64,000 bases of DNA. Origin: Halogeometricum sp. S1BR25-6 (lineage in GTDB: Archaea > Halobacteriota > Halobacteria > Halobacteriales > Haloferacaceae). Each line of letters starts with the position of its first letter. Positions within the stretch are counted from its first letter, which is position 1. The notes beneath the pieces were generated by a model. It worked only from the letters and a program-made list of their open reading frames with translations. It did not search any database and was not told the DNA's origin. Shown here one piece after another: positions 42,932 through 51,106 of this stretch. Location of the stretch: the NCBI RefSeq assembly GCF_031624495.1, contig NZ_JAMQOP010000003.1, forward strand, positions 248,001 through 312,000, in the 5' to 3' direction. A program made the translations under genes and the position numbers.

Positions 42932-44107
42932 TTACTCGTAGACGTGGACGCTCCCCGTCGCGTTCTCTTCGATGTAGTCCCAGTCGTACTCGACGCCGAG
43001 GCCGGGGCCGTCCGGAACGGGAACGGTTCCGTCCGAGGAGACGGTCTCCAGTTCGTCCGAGTAGTCTCCGAGGTACACCGGCGGGACGGTGTTCCCGCAG
43101 TCCGGATGGACCAAGGAGACCTCGTAGTAGTTCGTGTTCCGCGTCGCGGCCATGCAGTGTCTGGACGCCGGTCCGGGGGCGTGGAACTCGACGTCGAGGC
43201 CGAACCCCTCGGCGACCTTCGCGATTTTCATCGCGCCCGTGATGCCGCCGTCGTACTCGGGGTCCGCGCGGACGAGGTCGGTCGCGCCGTTGGCGATGAA
43301 GTCGCTGTGGAGTTCGAGTCCGCGGACGTGTTCGGTCTGCAACACCGGCGTGTCGAGTTCCTCGCAGAGACGCTCGTGGGCGTGCATCGAGATGCCGCCG
43401 TCTCGATAGGGGTCTTCGTACCAGAGATAGTCCTCCTTGTCGAGGGCTCGTCCGACTTTCAGCGCGTCGAGGTACGTCTCGTACTCGCAGGCCGGGTCGA
43501 GCATGAGGTCCATCTCGTCGCCGACCCGTTCGCCGACGGCGTGCACCATCGCTATCTCTCGGTCGATGTCGCGGTCGGCGTCCGAGCCGCCCCAACTGTG
43601 TATCTTGTACGCCGGGTAGCCGATGTCCCGACACGTCTCGGCGAAGTCGGCGAACGCCTCCGGGGAATCGAGGCCGCCGTTCGTGTCGCCGAAGTACGTC
43701 GACGCGTACGCCGGCAACTCGGTCCGATAGGTGCCGAGCAGTTCGTGGATGGGGGCGTCGTAGTACTTCCCGGCGAGGTCCCAGAGGGCGATGTCGATGG
43801 GACCGATGCCCATACGGTCGTACTTCCGGAGGGCGCGTTTGATCTCGCTCCAGTGTCGTTCGCGGTCGAGCGGATTCTTGCCGACGAGGTAGTCGCCGAA
43901 TAGGTTGATCTGCGCCGCACCCGGCGAACTCCCGCCGACGTACGTGCCCGTCACTCCTTCGTTCGTGTGCACTTTTATCGCGAACAGCTTTCGGTCGAGG
44001 ACGCTGCCGGGGTCGTACACCGGGTTGAACCCGTGGCCGTCCGTGCCCACGTCTTCGAGCGGATAGCTGAACTCTGTCGACTCTATCCGCGTTATTTCGA
44101 GCGACAT
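42932..44107 (-). CDS. Enolase-superfamily sugar-acid dehydratase
   Basis: 391 residues of the mandelate racemase/muconate lactonising group; most members in such clusters dehydrate aldonic or aldaric acids. The barrel residues are visible: Lys-x-His in YKIHSWGG (about 170), the Mg ligands Asp in MLDPACEY, Glu in YEDPY and Glu in LQTEHVRG, then RADPEYDGGITGAMKIAK and a late His in EFHAPGPASRH. Own TATA (CATATATG, 44131-44139) about 25-32 bp upstream. The product would be a 2-keto-3-deoxy acid or analogous intermediate. Confidence 0.88.
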   Translation of the reverse strand: MSLEITRIESTEFSYPLEDVGTDGHGFNPVYDPGSVLDRKLFAIKVHTNEGVTGTYVGGSSPGAAQINLFGDYLVGKNPLDRERHWSEIKRALRKYDRMGIGPIDIALWDLAGKYYDAPIHELLGTYRTELPAYASTYFGDTNGGLDSPEAFADFAETCRDIGYPAYKIHSWGGSDADRDIDREIAMVHAVGERVGDEMDLMLDPACEYETYLDALKVGRALDKEDYLWYEDPYRDGGISMHAHERLCEELDTPVLQTEHVRGLELHSDFIANGATDLVRADPEYDGGITGAMKIAKVAEGFGLDVEFHAPGPASRHCMAATRNTNYYEVSLVHPDCGNTVPPVYLGDYSDELETVSSDGTVPVPDGPGLGVEYDWDYIEENATGSVHVYE

Positions 44108-44238
44108 GAGTCGGCTATCGAAACGGCGGCATATATGTCTTTTCGAACGTCGAGTTCCTCTCGCGTCCGAGGGCGGACGTCAGCTTCGTCGCCCGGAACG
44201 CGTCTCCGACGGCTCCCGCTCGGAACTGCGAGCGTCCG

Positions 44239-45267
44239 CTATCGGACGACGTGCGCCGGCGTCTCGTCGTCGAGGTACGCGTCGAGTTGCGAGGCGATGA
44301 TGCGGGGGCCGCCGAGGACCGCGTCGCGGGTCGACCCGGCGACGTGCGGGGTCAGGACGACGCCGTCGAGGTCGAACAGCGGGTGGCCCTCCGGAATCGG
44401 TTCCTCCTCGAAGACGTCCAGCGCCGCGCCGGCGATTTCCCCCTCGGAGACGGCGTCCACGAGGGCGTCGGTGTCGACGAGGCCGCCGCGCGCGGTGTTG
44501 ACGAGGTAGCCGTCCTCGTTCATCTGCTCGAACTCCTCGCGTCCGATCATCCCCTCGGTGTCCTCCGAAAGGCGGACGTGGAGGGTGACGGCGTCGGACT
44601 CGCCGAGCAGGGTTTCGAGGTCCGCCGGTTCGGGACCGACCTCGCGTATCTCCTCGTCGTCGACGAACGGGTCGTAGACGAGGAGTTCGGGGTCGAAGCC
44701 GGCGAGGCGACGGGCCACCCCGCGGCCGATGTGGCCGAACCCGACGATGCCGACGGTCGTCGTCCGCACGTCCGGCGGCAGCAGGTCGGGGTCGAACACC
44801 TGGTTCCACTCGCCGTTCGAGAGTTCGGCGTGATTGAACGGAATCTCCCGGAGTCGCGAGAGCAGCATCGAAACCGCGTAGTCCGCGACCGCATCGCGGT
44901 TCCGCCCCGGCGCGTGGAGGACGGTCACGTCGTTGTCCGCGGCCGCCTCGAGGTCGACGTTCTCCGTGCCGCCGCGGGCCGCGGCGACCACCGAAAGGTC
45001 GGCGCCCTCGATGAGTTCGCGGGACACCGGGGCCTTGTGGACGACGAGTACGTCGGCGCCGTCGAGGTTCGCGGCGATGGCGTCCGTATCGTAGCTTCCC
45101 GGGCCGCGCGACTCCATCTCCATCGTGACGTTGCGGAACTCGGCCGGCGAGGAGTCGCCCATCCAGTCCATGCGCTCGAAGCGCACCCCGCGACTCTCCA
45201 ACCCCCCGAGGGCTTCGTGCATGTACTCGCTCGGCTGCTGCGGGTCCCCGCAGAGTAACACCTTCAT
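44239..45267 (-). CDS. D-isomer 2-hydroxyacid dehydrogenase
   Basis: 342 residues, NAD-binding core VGIVGFGHIGRGVARRL (about 172-188) and the catalytic Arg/Glu/His set in VVAAARGGTENVD, ARGGLVDTDALVDA and VLTPHVAGST. Related to phosphoglycerate and erythronate dehydrogenases. It starts 4 bp after the kinase stop, so it is the third gene of the aldolase-kinase-dehydrogenase operon. Probably oxidises the incoming 2-hydroxy sugar acid before phosphorylation, as in known threonate/erythronate pathways; the substrate is inferred only. Confidence 0.88.
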   Translation of the reverse strand: MKVLLCGDPQQPSEYMHEALGGLESRGVRFERMDWMGDSSPAEFRNVTMEMESRGPGSYDTDAIAANLDGADVLVVHKAPVSRELIEGADLSVVAAARGGTENVDLEAAADNDVTVLHAPGRNRDAVADYAVSMLLSRLREIPFNHAELSNGEWNQVFDPDLLPPDVRTTTVGIVGFGHIGRGVARRLAGFDPELLVYDPFVDDEEIREVGPEPADLETLLGESDAVTLHVRLSEDTEGMIGREEFEQMNEDGYLVNTARGGLVDTDALVDAVSEGEIAGAALDVFEEEPIPEGHPLFDLDGVVLTPHVAGSTRDAVLGGPRIIASQLDAYLDDETPAHVVR

Positions 45268-45271
45268 CGAA

Positions 45272-46774
45272 TCAGCGTTCCTGAGCCAGCGACTTGAGCG
45301 TTTCCCACGGCGATTCCATCGCGTCGGCCACCTCCGCGAACGCGTCGGCGACCGTCCGGTAGCGTGCCTCGGTCTCGGGGTCCGGTTGGTAACGAACGGC
45401 GGTGCCGACCGCGCGGTCCACCGCCGCCTCGACGGTCGGATAGACGCCGGCGGCCACGCCGCCGCAGAGTGCTGCGCCGAGCGCCCCCGTCTCGCGCTCG
45501 GTCGGCACCGTCACCGGCAGCGTCGAGACGTCGGCGAACATCTGCGCCCACGCCTCGCTCTGCGCCCCGCCGCCGGTCAGCCGAATCGCGTCCACGTCCG
45601 CCGCGATGGACTCCAGCGCGCTCGTCTGGCTGATGGCGATGCCCTCGTAGACCGCACGGAGCATGTGCGCGTTCGTGTGTTCGAGGCGGAGGCCGTAGAA
45701 CCCGCCCGAACTGTTCGGGTCGTCCGTCGACCCCTTGAGGAACGGGTGGAACACCAGTCCGTCGGCGCCGGGGGAAACGCTCGACACCGCCTCCTCGTAG
45801 ACGACGTAGGGCGAGACGCCGCGCTCCTCGGCCTCGCGCCGCCAGTCGGCCCCGCAGTTCTCAACGAACCACTCGACGCAGGCCGCGCCGGACCGGAGAC
45901 CCTCGTACCGGAGCCACCGGTTCAGGTACCGCCGCGGCAGCCCCGACTCCCCGTCTTCGGGCGCGTCGAGGACGGCGACGCTCTGCCCCCAGGTGCCGAG
46001 GATGAGCAGTCCGTCGCCGGGTTCGACGACGCCCGCGCCGAGGGTGCAGGCGGCGACGTCGTGCAGTCCCGCGGCGACCGGGGTCCCCTCCGGGAGTCCG
46101 GTTCGCGCCGCGGCCGCGGCGGTCACCGTTCCGCAGGGTTCGGTGCTCGGGACGACGGGCGGAAGCGCGTCGAACGCATCTTCGATATCGAGTGCCGAGA
46201 ACACCGCCTCGTCGTACTCGGGCGTCGGCCCGTAGAACACGCTCGCCTCCGAGGGGTCCGTGGAGCGCTCGCCGGTGAGTCGGTGGGTGAGCACGTCCTT
46301 CGAGAACAACAGCGTCTCCAATCGGTCGTACGTATCCGGGTCGTGCTCGCGGAGCCACACGAGGAGGCTCAGCGGGTCGGCGCCGAACGGCTCCCAGCCG
46401 AGGCGGTCGACGACCGTCTCCAGAACGTCCGAGCGGGACGTCGAGAGCGTGTCGAGCGCGCGACTGTCGGTGGACTTGATGCCGCAGACCGGCGCGCCCT
46501 CGGCGTCAAGCCCGTAGAGTCCGTGGCCGTGGCCGGCGACGCCGACCCCGGCGACCGCGTCGGTCGGAACGCGCTCCGTGACCGCGGCGACCGCCTCGCA
46601 GACGACCTCCCACAGTCGGTCGTGGTCCTGTTCGTCGCGTCCGGACGCCGTCTCGACGGTCGGCGTCGACCGCGACGCGCTGGCGAGTTCGTCGCCGGCG
46701 CCGTCGAACGCCGTCACCGTGACGTTCGTGAGTCCGGCGTCGACGCCGACGAGGACGTCGTCGGGGTCGGTCAT
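45272..46774 (-). CDS. FGGY-family carbohydrate kinase
   Basis: 500 residues with the two actin-like domains of FGGY kinases (xylulokinase/L-xylulokinase branch). VGVDAGLTNVTVTAFD is the N-terminal phosphate-binding loop; the catalytic base Asp lies in AAGLHDVAACTLGAG (about 235); IRLTGGGAQSEAWAQMFADV and GALGAALCGG form the C-terminal ATP site. Its start overlaps the aldolase stop by 4 bases. It would phosphorylate a ketose or keto-acid to make the aldolase substrate. Confidence 0.9.
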   Translation of the reverse strand: MTDPDDVLVGVDAGLTNVTVTAFDGAGDELASASRSTPTVETASGRDEQDHDRLWEVVCEAVAAVTERVPTDAVAGVGVAGHGHGLYGLDAEGAPVCGIKSTDSRALDTLSTSRSDVLETVVDRLGWEPFGADPLSLLVWLREHDPDTYDRLETLLFSKDVLTHRLTGERSTDPSEASVFYGPTPEYDEAVFSALDIEDAFDALPPVVPSTEPCGTVTAAAAARTGLPEGTPVAAGLHDVAACTLGAGVVEPGDGLLILGTWGQSVAVLDAPEDGESGLPRRYLNRWLRYEGLRSGAACVEWFVENCGADWRREAEERGVSPYVVYEEAVSSVSPGADGLVFHPFLKGSTDDPNSSGGFYGLRLEHTNAHMLRAVYEGIAISQTSALESIAADVDAIRLTGGGAQSEAWAQMFADVSTLPVTVPTERETGALGAALCGGVAAGVYPTVEAAVDRAVGTAVRYQPDPETEARYRTVADAFAEVADAMESPWETLKSLAQER

Positions 46775-47775
46775 CGGTCCGAGCGCATCGTCTCGCCGGC
46801 GCTCCCGGTCAGTTCGCAGAGGTCGCTCATCACCGAGGCGATGCGGTCGCGGACCGTCCCCGACACGACGTGCGGGTGGAAGAACGTCTTGTCCGGTTCC
46901 CAGTCGCTGTCGGCGAAGAACCCGGCCCGGTCGTCCTCGACGTCGGCGGGCGGACGGACCGCGTCCGCGTGGTCGCGATAGAAGTCCGCGGTCGTGCGGG
47001 CGAATTCGTACTGGTACCGGGTGTTCTTGTTGAACTTGCAGACGCCGGCGTCGAGCAGTTCCGCGATTCGCTCGTCCGGAAGTCCCGAGGCGCCGTGGAC
47101 GACCAGCGGCGTCTCATGACCGGCCGCCCGGAGCGCGTCGTCGATGTCGGCCGCGAGGTCGGGGCGGACGTCGAGGTCGCGGCCGGACGCGACCCCGTGC
47201 TGCGTGCCGATGGAGACGGCGAGCAGGTCGCAGCCGGTCCGGTCGACGAACTCGACGGCGTCCGCCGGGTCGGTGTAGAACGCCTCGTCGTCGGGGGTCT
47301 CGGTGGTCCCCTCGACGCCCGCGATGCGCCCGAGTTCCGCCTCGACGAGGACGTCGTCGCCGACGCGGTCGACGGCCTCGGCCGTCAGTTCGACGTTCCG
47401 CTCGAACGGCTCCGCCGACGCGTCGACCATCACCGAGTCGGGGACGCCGGAGTCGACCGCGGCCTCCAAGAAACCGAAGCCCTCGGGGAGGTGGACGTGG
47501 TCGACATTGCAGAACGCCTCGACGCCGTGGCGTTGGGCGAGCGAATCGAGAGCGGCGCCGAAGACGTCGAGACCGACCGCGGGGTCGCCGTCGCCGAAGA
47601 AGGCCGCCTCCTCCCTGCCGAGTTGCACGACCAGGTCCGAGTCGACGCTCGCGCTCCCCCGCAGGAGTCCGACGAGGACGTCGAAGTGGGTCACGTTGCT
47701 CGCGAAGAAGCCGTAGCTCCCCTTCCTGGCCCGTTCGTAGCACTCGTCCAGCGCGGCGGTTGTGTTGCGCGGCAT
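46771..47775 (-). CDS. Class II (KbaY/FbaA-like) aldolase
   Basis: 334 residues from the ATG at 47775 (MPRNTTAALDECYERARKG). A minus-strand AACTATAA promoter (47801-47808) is 26-33 bp upstream. Zinc-dependent class II aldolase, splitting a phosphorylated sugar into DHAP and an aldehyde. The motifs are divergent but visible: FCNVDHVHLPEGF in the first zinc region, VEAELGRIAGVEG with Glu, LAVSIGTQHG, VHGASGLPDERI with zinc His and phosphate-binding CKFNKNT. First gene of the operon with the FGGY kinase and dehydrogenase. Confidence 0.87.
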   Translation of the reverse strand: MPRNTTAALDECYERARKGSYGFFASNVTHFDVLVGLLRGSASVDSDLVVQLGREEAAFFGDGDPAVGLDVFGAALDSLAQRHGVEAFCNVDHVHLPEGFGFLEAAVDSGVPDSVMVDASAEPFERNVELTAEAVDRVGDDVLVEAELGRIAGVEGTTETPDDEAFYTDPADAVEFVDRTGCDLLAVSIGTQHGVASGRDLDVRPDLAADIDDALRAAGHETPLVVHGASGLPDERIAELLDAGVCKFNKNTRYQYEFARTTADFYRDHADAVRPPADVEDDRAGFFADSDWEPDKTFFHPHVVSGTVRDRIASVMSDLCELTGSAGETMRSDR

Positions 47776-47800
47776 ACCGGGCGTACCACGCCGCCCCGGA

Positions 47801-47808
47801 TTATAGTT
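47801..47808 (-). promoter_or_regulatory. TATA element of aldolase operon
   Basis: AACTATAA on the minus strand, 26-33 bp before the aldolase ATG. The plus-strand stress-protein gene has its own GTTTATACC at about 47849-47857. Confidence 0.6.
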
Positions 47809-47884
47809 ACTACTCGCTCCGTCGGGTCGAACAGTGGTCGAAGCGTACCGAGTGTTTATACCCCGTACCGTGCCTAGGGAAGGT

Positions 47885-48346
47885 ATGTACGAGACCATAC
47901 TCGTGCCGGTGGACGAAAGCGAACTGTCCGAGCGGGTCGTCGAACAGGCCCTCGAGATCGCCGAGCGGTTCGACAGCACGGTGCGCGCGATGCACGTCGT
48001 GGACGACCGGGGGGCGAGTCACGCCTCGAAGTCGGTGAACGAACTCGCTCGGGACGCCGACGAACGGCGGGAGATAGACGAACGGCGACAGGAGGCGGGC
48101 AGCGAACTCACGGAACGCGTCGCGGCGCAGGGCGACGAACGCGGGGTACCGGTCGAACAGGTCGTCCTCGTCGGCGACCCGGCGGAGGTGATAACCGACT
48201 ACGCGGACGAGGAGGACGTCGACCTCATCGTCCTCGGCGCGAAGGGGCGGAGCGCCGTCGGGAAGTTCCTGCTCGGCGACGTCGCCGGGAAGGTCGCGCG
48301 GCACGCGCGCACGCAGGTGCTGTTGGTGCGGTCCGACGAGGACTGA
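47885..48346 (+). CDS. Universal stress protein (UspA family)
   Basis: 153 residues starting MYETILVPVDESELSERVVEQALEIAERF; an upstream extension to 47834 is not conserved. It contains the ATP loop LGAKGRSAVGKFLLGDVAGKVARHA and ends VLLVRSDED. TATA-like GTTTATACC lies about 28-36 bp upstream. Divergent from the aldolase operon and 52 bp before GntP. Confidence 0.88.
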   Translation: MYETILVPVDESELSERVVEQALEIAERFDSTVRAMHVVDDRGASHASKSVNELARDADERREIDERRQEAGSELTERVAAQGDERGVPVEQVVLVGDPAEVITDYADEEDVDLIVLGAKGRSAVGKFLLGDVAGKVARHARTQVLLVRSDED

Positions 48347-48398
48347 GAACAGACACAACAAATATTATAATGTTTTAGCTCATCGACCGACTGGAGAC

Positions 48399-49760
48399 AT
48401 GGTATTGGCGAATCCGCTCATCCCGCTGGCGATAGGGGTACTGCTGGTCGTGTTCCTGCTCGTGTATCTGAACCTCCCACCGTTCGTGGGGTTGATCATC
48501 GCCGCGTTGGGCGTCGCGGTCATCTCGTCCGGCGTTCCGATAAACGAGGTTCCGGCCCAGGTGGCGCAGGCGTTCGGCGAGACGCTCATCGGCGTCGGCA
48601 TCCCCATCCTGATGGCCGCCATCATCGGCAAAACGCTCATGGAGAGCGGGGCGGCGGCTCGCATCGTCCGCGCCGCGTTGTCGGTCACCGGGCAAGAGCG
48701 CTCCGAGTACGCCATTCTCACCAGCAGCTATCTGCTGTCGGTCCCGGTGTTCTTCGACAACGTGTTCTACCTGCTCGCCCCGCTCGGTCGGGCGATGAAG
48801 AAACGGACCGGCGTGAAGTTCTCCCTCTACATGACGGCCCTCTGTGCGGGCGCCCTCGCGACGCACACGCTGGTGCCGCCGACCCCCGGTCCGCTCGCCG
48901 TTGCGAACTCCCTGAACGTGAACCTGGGGCTCGCCATCCTCGTCGGCGGAGCGGTCGCGCTCCCGACGTCGCTGCTCGGCGGAATCGTCTACGGAAAGGC
49001 GCTGCACAACCGCGAGGAGTTCCCGCTCCGCGAGTCGATGGGGGTCTCCTCCGAGGAGATCGACGAGGAGATGGCCGACTCGGGGACGGGTCCGGGGCTC
49101 GTCGAGTCGCTGACGCCCATCGTCCTCCCGCTTATCCTCATCGGGTCGAACACCATCGCCGCCGCGCTGTACGCGGAGGGGACGACGATTCGTACCGCCA
49201 CGGCGTTCGTGGGCGACGCGACGCTCGCGCTGACGGCCGCTGCGATGTTCTCGACGTACACCTACTATCGTCTGGAAGTCCGCGACCTCGACGTGCTCAA
49301 CGAGGAGTTGACGGGCGCGATCAAGAGCGGCGGGAACATCATCGCCATCACCGCCGCCGGCGGCGCGTTCGGTGCGATGCTCAACACGACCGGCGTCGGC
49401 GAGTACGTCGCCGGCATCGTCACCGGCCTCGGCTTCTCGCTGCTCGTGGCAGGGTGGCTCATCGCCGCCCTGATGCGCGTCGCGCAGGGCTCGGCTACCG
49501 TCGCGCTGCTGACCGGAGCCGAAATCATGGCGCCGCTCACCGGCGACCTCTCCGTCGGCGCCGTCTACCTGATGTTGGCCATCGGCGCCGGCGGCATGAT
49601 CGCCCCGTGGTTCAACGACAGCGGCTTCTGGATCGTCTCCGAGGTCGGCGGACTGACGCAGACCGAGACGTTCAAAACCTACTCCGCGAGCGCGACGATC
49701 ATGTCGATTGCGGGGCTCCTGCTGATTCTCCTCCTCTCGTCGGTCGTCCCCCTGGCGTAG
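48399..49760 (+). CDS. GntP-family gluconate/sugar-acid permease
   Basis: 453 residues, about twelve membrane segments, of the gluconate:H+ symporter family. Typical elements are NLPPFVGLIIAALGVAVISSG near the N-terminus, VPVFFDNVFYLLAPLGRAM, HTLVPPTPGPLAVA and the C-terminal MIAPWFNDSGFWIVSEVGGLTQTETFKTYSA. TATA-like ATATTATAATG is at 48361-48371. Expected to import an aldonic acid for the minus-strand sugar-acid enzymes or the downstream four-carbon acid route. Confidence 0.92.
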   Translation: MVLANPLIPLAIGVLLVVFLLVYLNLPPFVGLIIAALGVAVISSGVPINEVPAQVAQAFGETLIGVGIPILMAAIIGKTLMESGAAARIVRAALSVTGQERSEYAILTSSYLLSVPVFFDNVFYLLAPLGRAMKKRTGVKFSLYMTALCAGALATHTLVPPTPGPLAVANSLNVNLGLAILVGGAVALPTSLLGGIVYGKALHNREEFPLRESMGVSSEEIDEEMADSGTGPGLVESLTPIVLPLILIGSNTIAAALYAEGTTIRTATAFVGDATLALTAAAMFSTYTYYRLEVRDLDVLNEELTGAIKSGGNIIAITAAGGAFGAMLNTTGVGEYVAGIVTGLGFSLLVAGWLIAALMRVAQGSATVALLTGAEIMAPLTGDLSVGAVYLMLAIGAGGMIAPWFNDSGFWIVSEVGGLTQTETFKTYSASATIMSIAGLLLILLLSSVVPLA

Positions 49761-49963
49761 CCGTCCCGGCGGCGGACGCCGTCGCCTCCGCGCCGTTTTC
49801 GAGGGTCGGCTCCCGAGCGCTCCGCCGAGCGACCGACGAGCAAGTTGAGTCCGTAAGAGCGGAAACCGCCGAGCCACGTTTGGCAACCAATCTCACACCT
49901 TCGGCGGTGATTCGACGATAAGGCACCGTCGTCATCGAGGTGTACGGTCGGTTCGGGACCGTC

Positions 49964-49980
49964 GTTTAGCCCTGGTAAAC
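49964..49980. promoter_or_regulatory. Operator-like palindrome GTTTAG-CCCTG-GTAAAC
   Basis: It abuts the TATA element (CTTATAT, 49984-49990) of the IclR gene, a position expected to block promoter recognition. Copies at 50821 and 51009. Confidence 0.65.
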
Positions 49981-50014
49981 AGGCTTATATTCCCGAACCG
50001 ATAGTGCGAACGTG

Positions 50015-50812
50015 ATGGAGAAAGCGAGCAACCCGGTCAAAGCGGTGGAGACGACCGTTCGAGTGTTAGAGGCGCTCAAAGAACTGAACGGCGCGACGGT
50101 AACGGAACTCGCCGCGCACCTCGATCTGACGAAGGGTACCGTCCACAACCACGTGAGCACGCTCGAACAGCACCGGTTCGTCGTCAAGGAAGACGGGCGG
50201 TACGAACTGAGTCTCCGGTTTCTCATCTTCGGGGAGTACGTGCGAAACGACGATATCCTCTATCAGATCGGCGAACCCGAGATCAAAGAACTGGTCGAGG
50301 AGACGGGCGAAATCGTCCACCTCTCGACCGAACAGCACGGTCTGAGCATGAAGCTCTGCAAACTCCTCGGCGAGGACGCCGTCGGCGAGCGATTTCACGC
50401 CGTCAAGCTACAGCGCCCCGATTACCTCCACTACACGGCCACGGGCAAGGCCATTCTCGCCTTCCTCCCTCAATCCAGAGTAGAGCGCATCGTCGACGAG
50501 TACGGTCTCGCCGAACTGACCGGCAACACCATCACCGACCGCGACGCTCTGTTCGACGAACTCGAAGCGACGCGCGGGCGCGGATACTCGCTCAACGACC
50601 AAGAGGAAGTCGAAGGCATCCGCGCCGTCGGCGCGCCGGTGCGGGACCAAACCGGGCGCGTCCTCGGGGCTGTGAGCGTCTCCGGACCGGTCAGCCGTCT
50701 GCGAGAAGAACGGTTCCGGGAGGTGCTCCCGGAGAAGGTGACGAACACGACCAGCGTGATAGAGGCGAACATCAACCTGACCGAGAGCATCGGCCGGTCG
50801 GGCGTCGAGTGA
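50015..50812 (+). CDS. IclR-family transcriptional regulator
   Basis: 265 residues from the ATG at 50015; a GTG one codon earlier is possible. Winged HTH at about 12-70 (LNGATVTELAAHLDLTKGTVHNHVSTLEQHRF), effector domain at about 80-255 (YLHYTATGKAILAFLPQSRVERIVDEYGL, VGAPVRDQTGRVLGAVSVSGPVSRL). TATA 25-31 bp before the start implies a leaderless mRNA. Palindromes GTTTAG-N5-CTAAAC sit in front of this gene, 9 bp after its stop, and before the kinase gene, implying control of itself and of the four-carbon acid genes. Confidence 0.9.
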   Translation: MEKASNPVKAVETTVRVLEALKELNGATVTELAAHLDLTKGTVHNHVSTLEQHRFVVKEDGRYELSLRFLIFGEYVRNDDILYQIGEPEIKELVEETGEIVHLSTEQHGLSMKLCKLLGEDAVGERFHAVKLQRPDYLHYTATGKAILAFLPQSRVERIVDEYGLAELTGNTITDRDALFDELEATRGRGYSLNDQEEVEGIRAVGAPVRDQTGRVLGAVSVSGPVSRLREERFREVLPEKVTNTTSVIEANINLTESIGRSGVE

Positions 50813-50820
50813 GCCGTCTC

Positions 50821-50837
50821 GTTTAGCATCAGCAAAC
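50821..50837. promoter_or_regulatory. Operator-like palindrome GTTTAG-CATCA-GCAAAC
   Basis: One mismatch in the right arm; starts 9 bp after the IclR stop codon. Confidence 0.5.
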
Positions 50838-50960
50838 GGGCGGACCAACAATGAGAGCCAGGTATATCACGGACGATTCGGCAGTTTTGCGCCGGTGTAG
50901 GTAACGACTCCTTCTCCCGCCCAACGCGACAATCGAAAGAGCGAGCGAGGGGCGAACTAG

Positions 50961-50984
50961 CATTACAAGTCTATCAATGTAATT
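50961..50984. promoter_or_regulatory. Palindrome CATTACAA-N8-ATGTAATT
   Basis: Spacer GTCTATCA; two mismatches against the perfect copy at 20294. Confidence 0.5.
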
Positions 50985-51008
50985 CCAAGCCGACTATCCG
51001 TCAGCGGT

Positions 51009-51025
51009 TGTTTAGTATAGCTAAA
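51009..51025. promoter_or_regulatory. Operator-like palindrome GTTTAG-TATAG-CTAAAC
   Basis: Perfect 6-bp arms; about 50 bp upstream of the kinase TATA element, a location that would suit an activator. Confidence 0.65.
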
Positions 51026-51106
51026 CGTATCGAGCGACCCGGCAGTCGTCCGCCCCGGTCGGGGTCCTCACCAACGTTTATCACCGAGAGCGGCGAGTGA
51101 ACGACC

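Larger units (their letters stand above)
50813..51106. promoter_or_regulatory. Control region of the kinase/PdxA2 operon
   Basis: 294 bp with two GTTTAG-type palindromes (50821-50837, 51009-51025), one TTACAA-type palindrome (50961-50984) and a TATA-like GTTTATC at about 51076-51082, some 25-31 bp before the ATG at 51107. Confidence 0.65.

Noticed and set aside
41514-43634. Very long minus-strand reading frame of about 700 codons
   Set aside because: Its translation is Arg/Pro-rich and non-acidic and it lies in another frame over the creatininase and enolase-type genes, which have clear family motifs. It is a GC-rich shadow.
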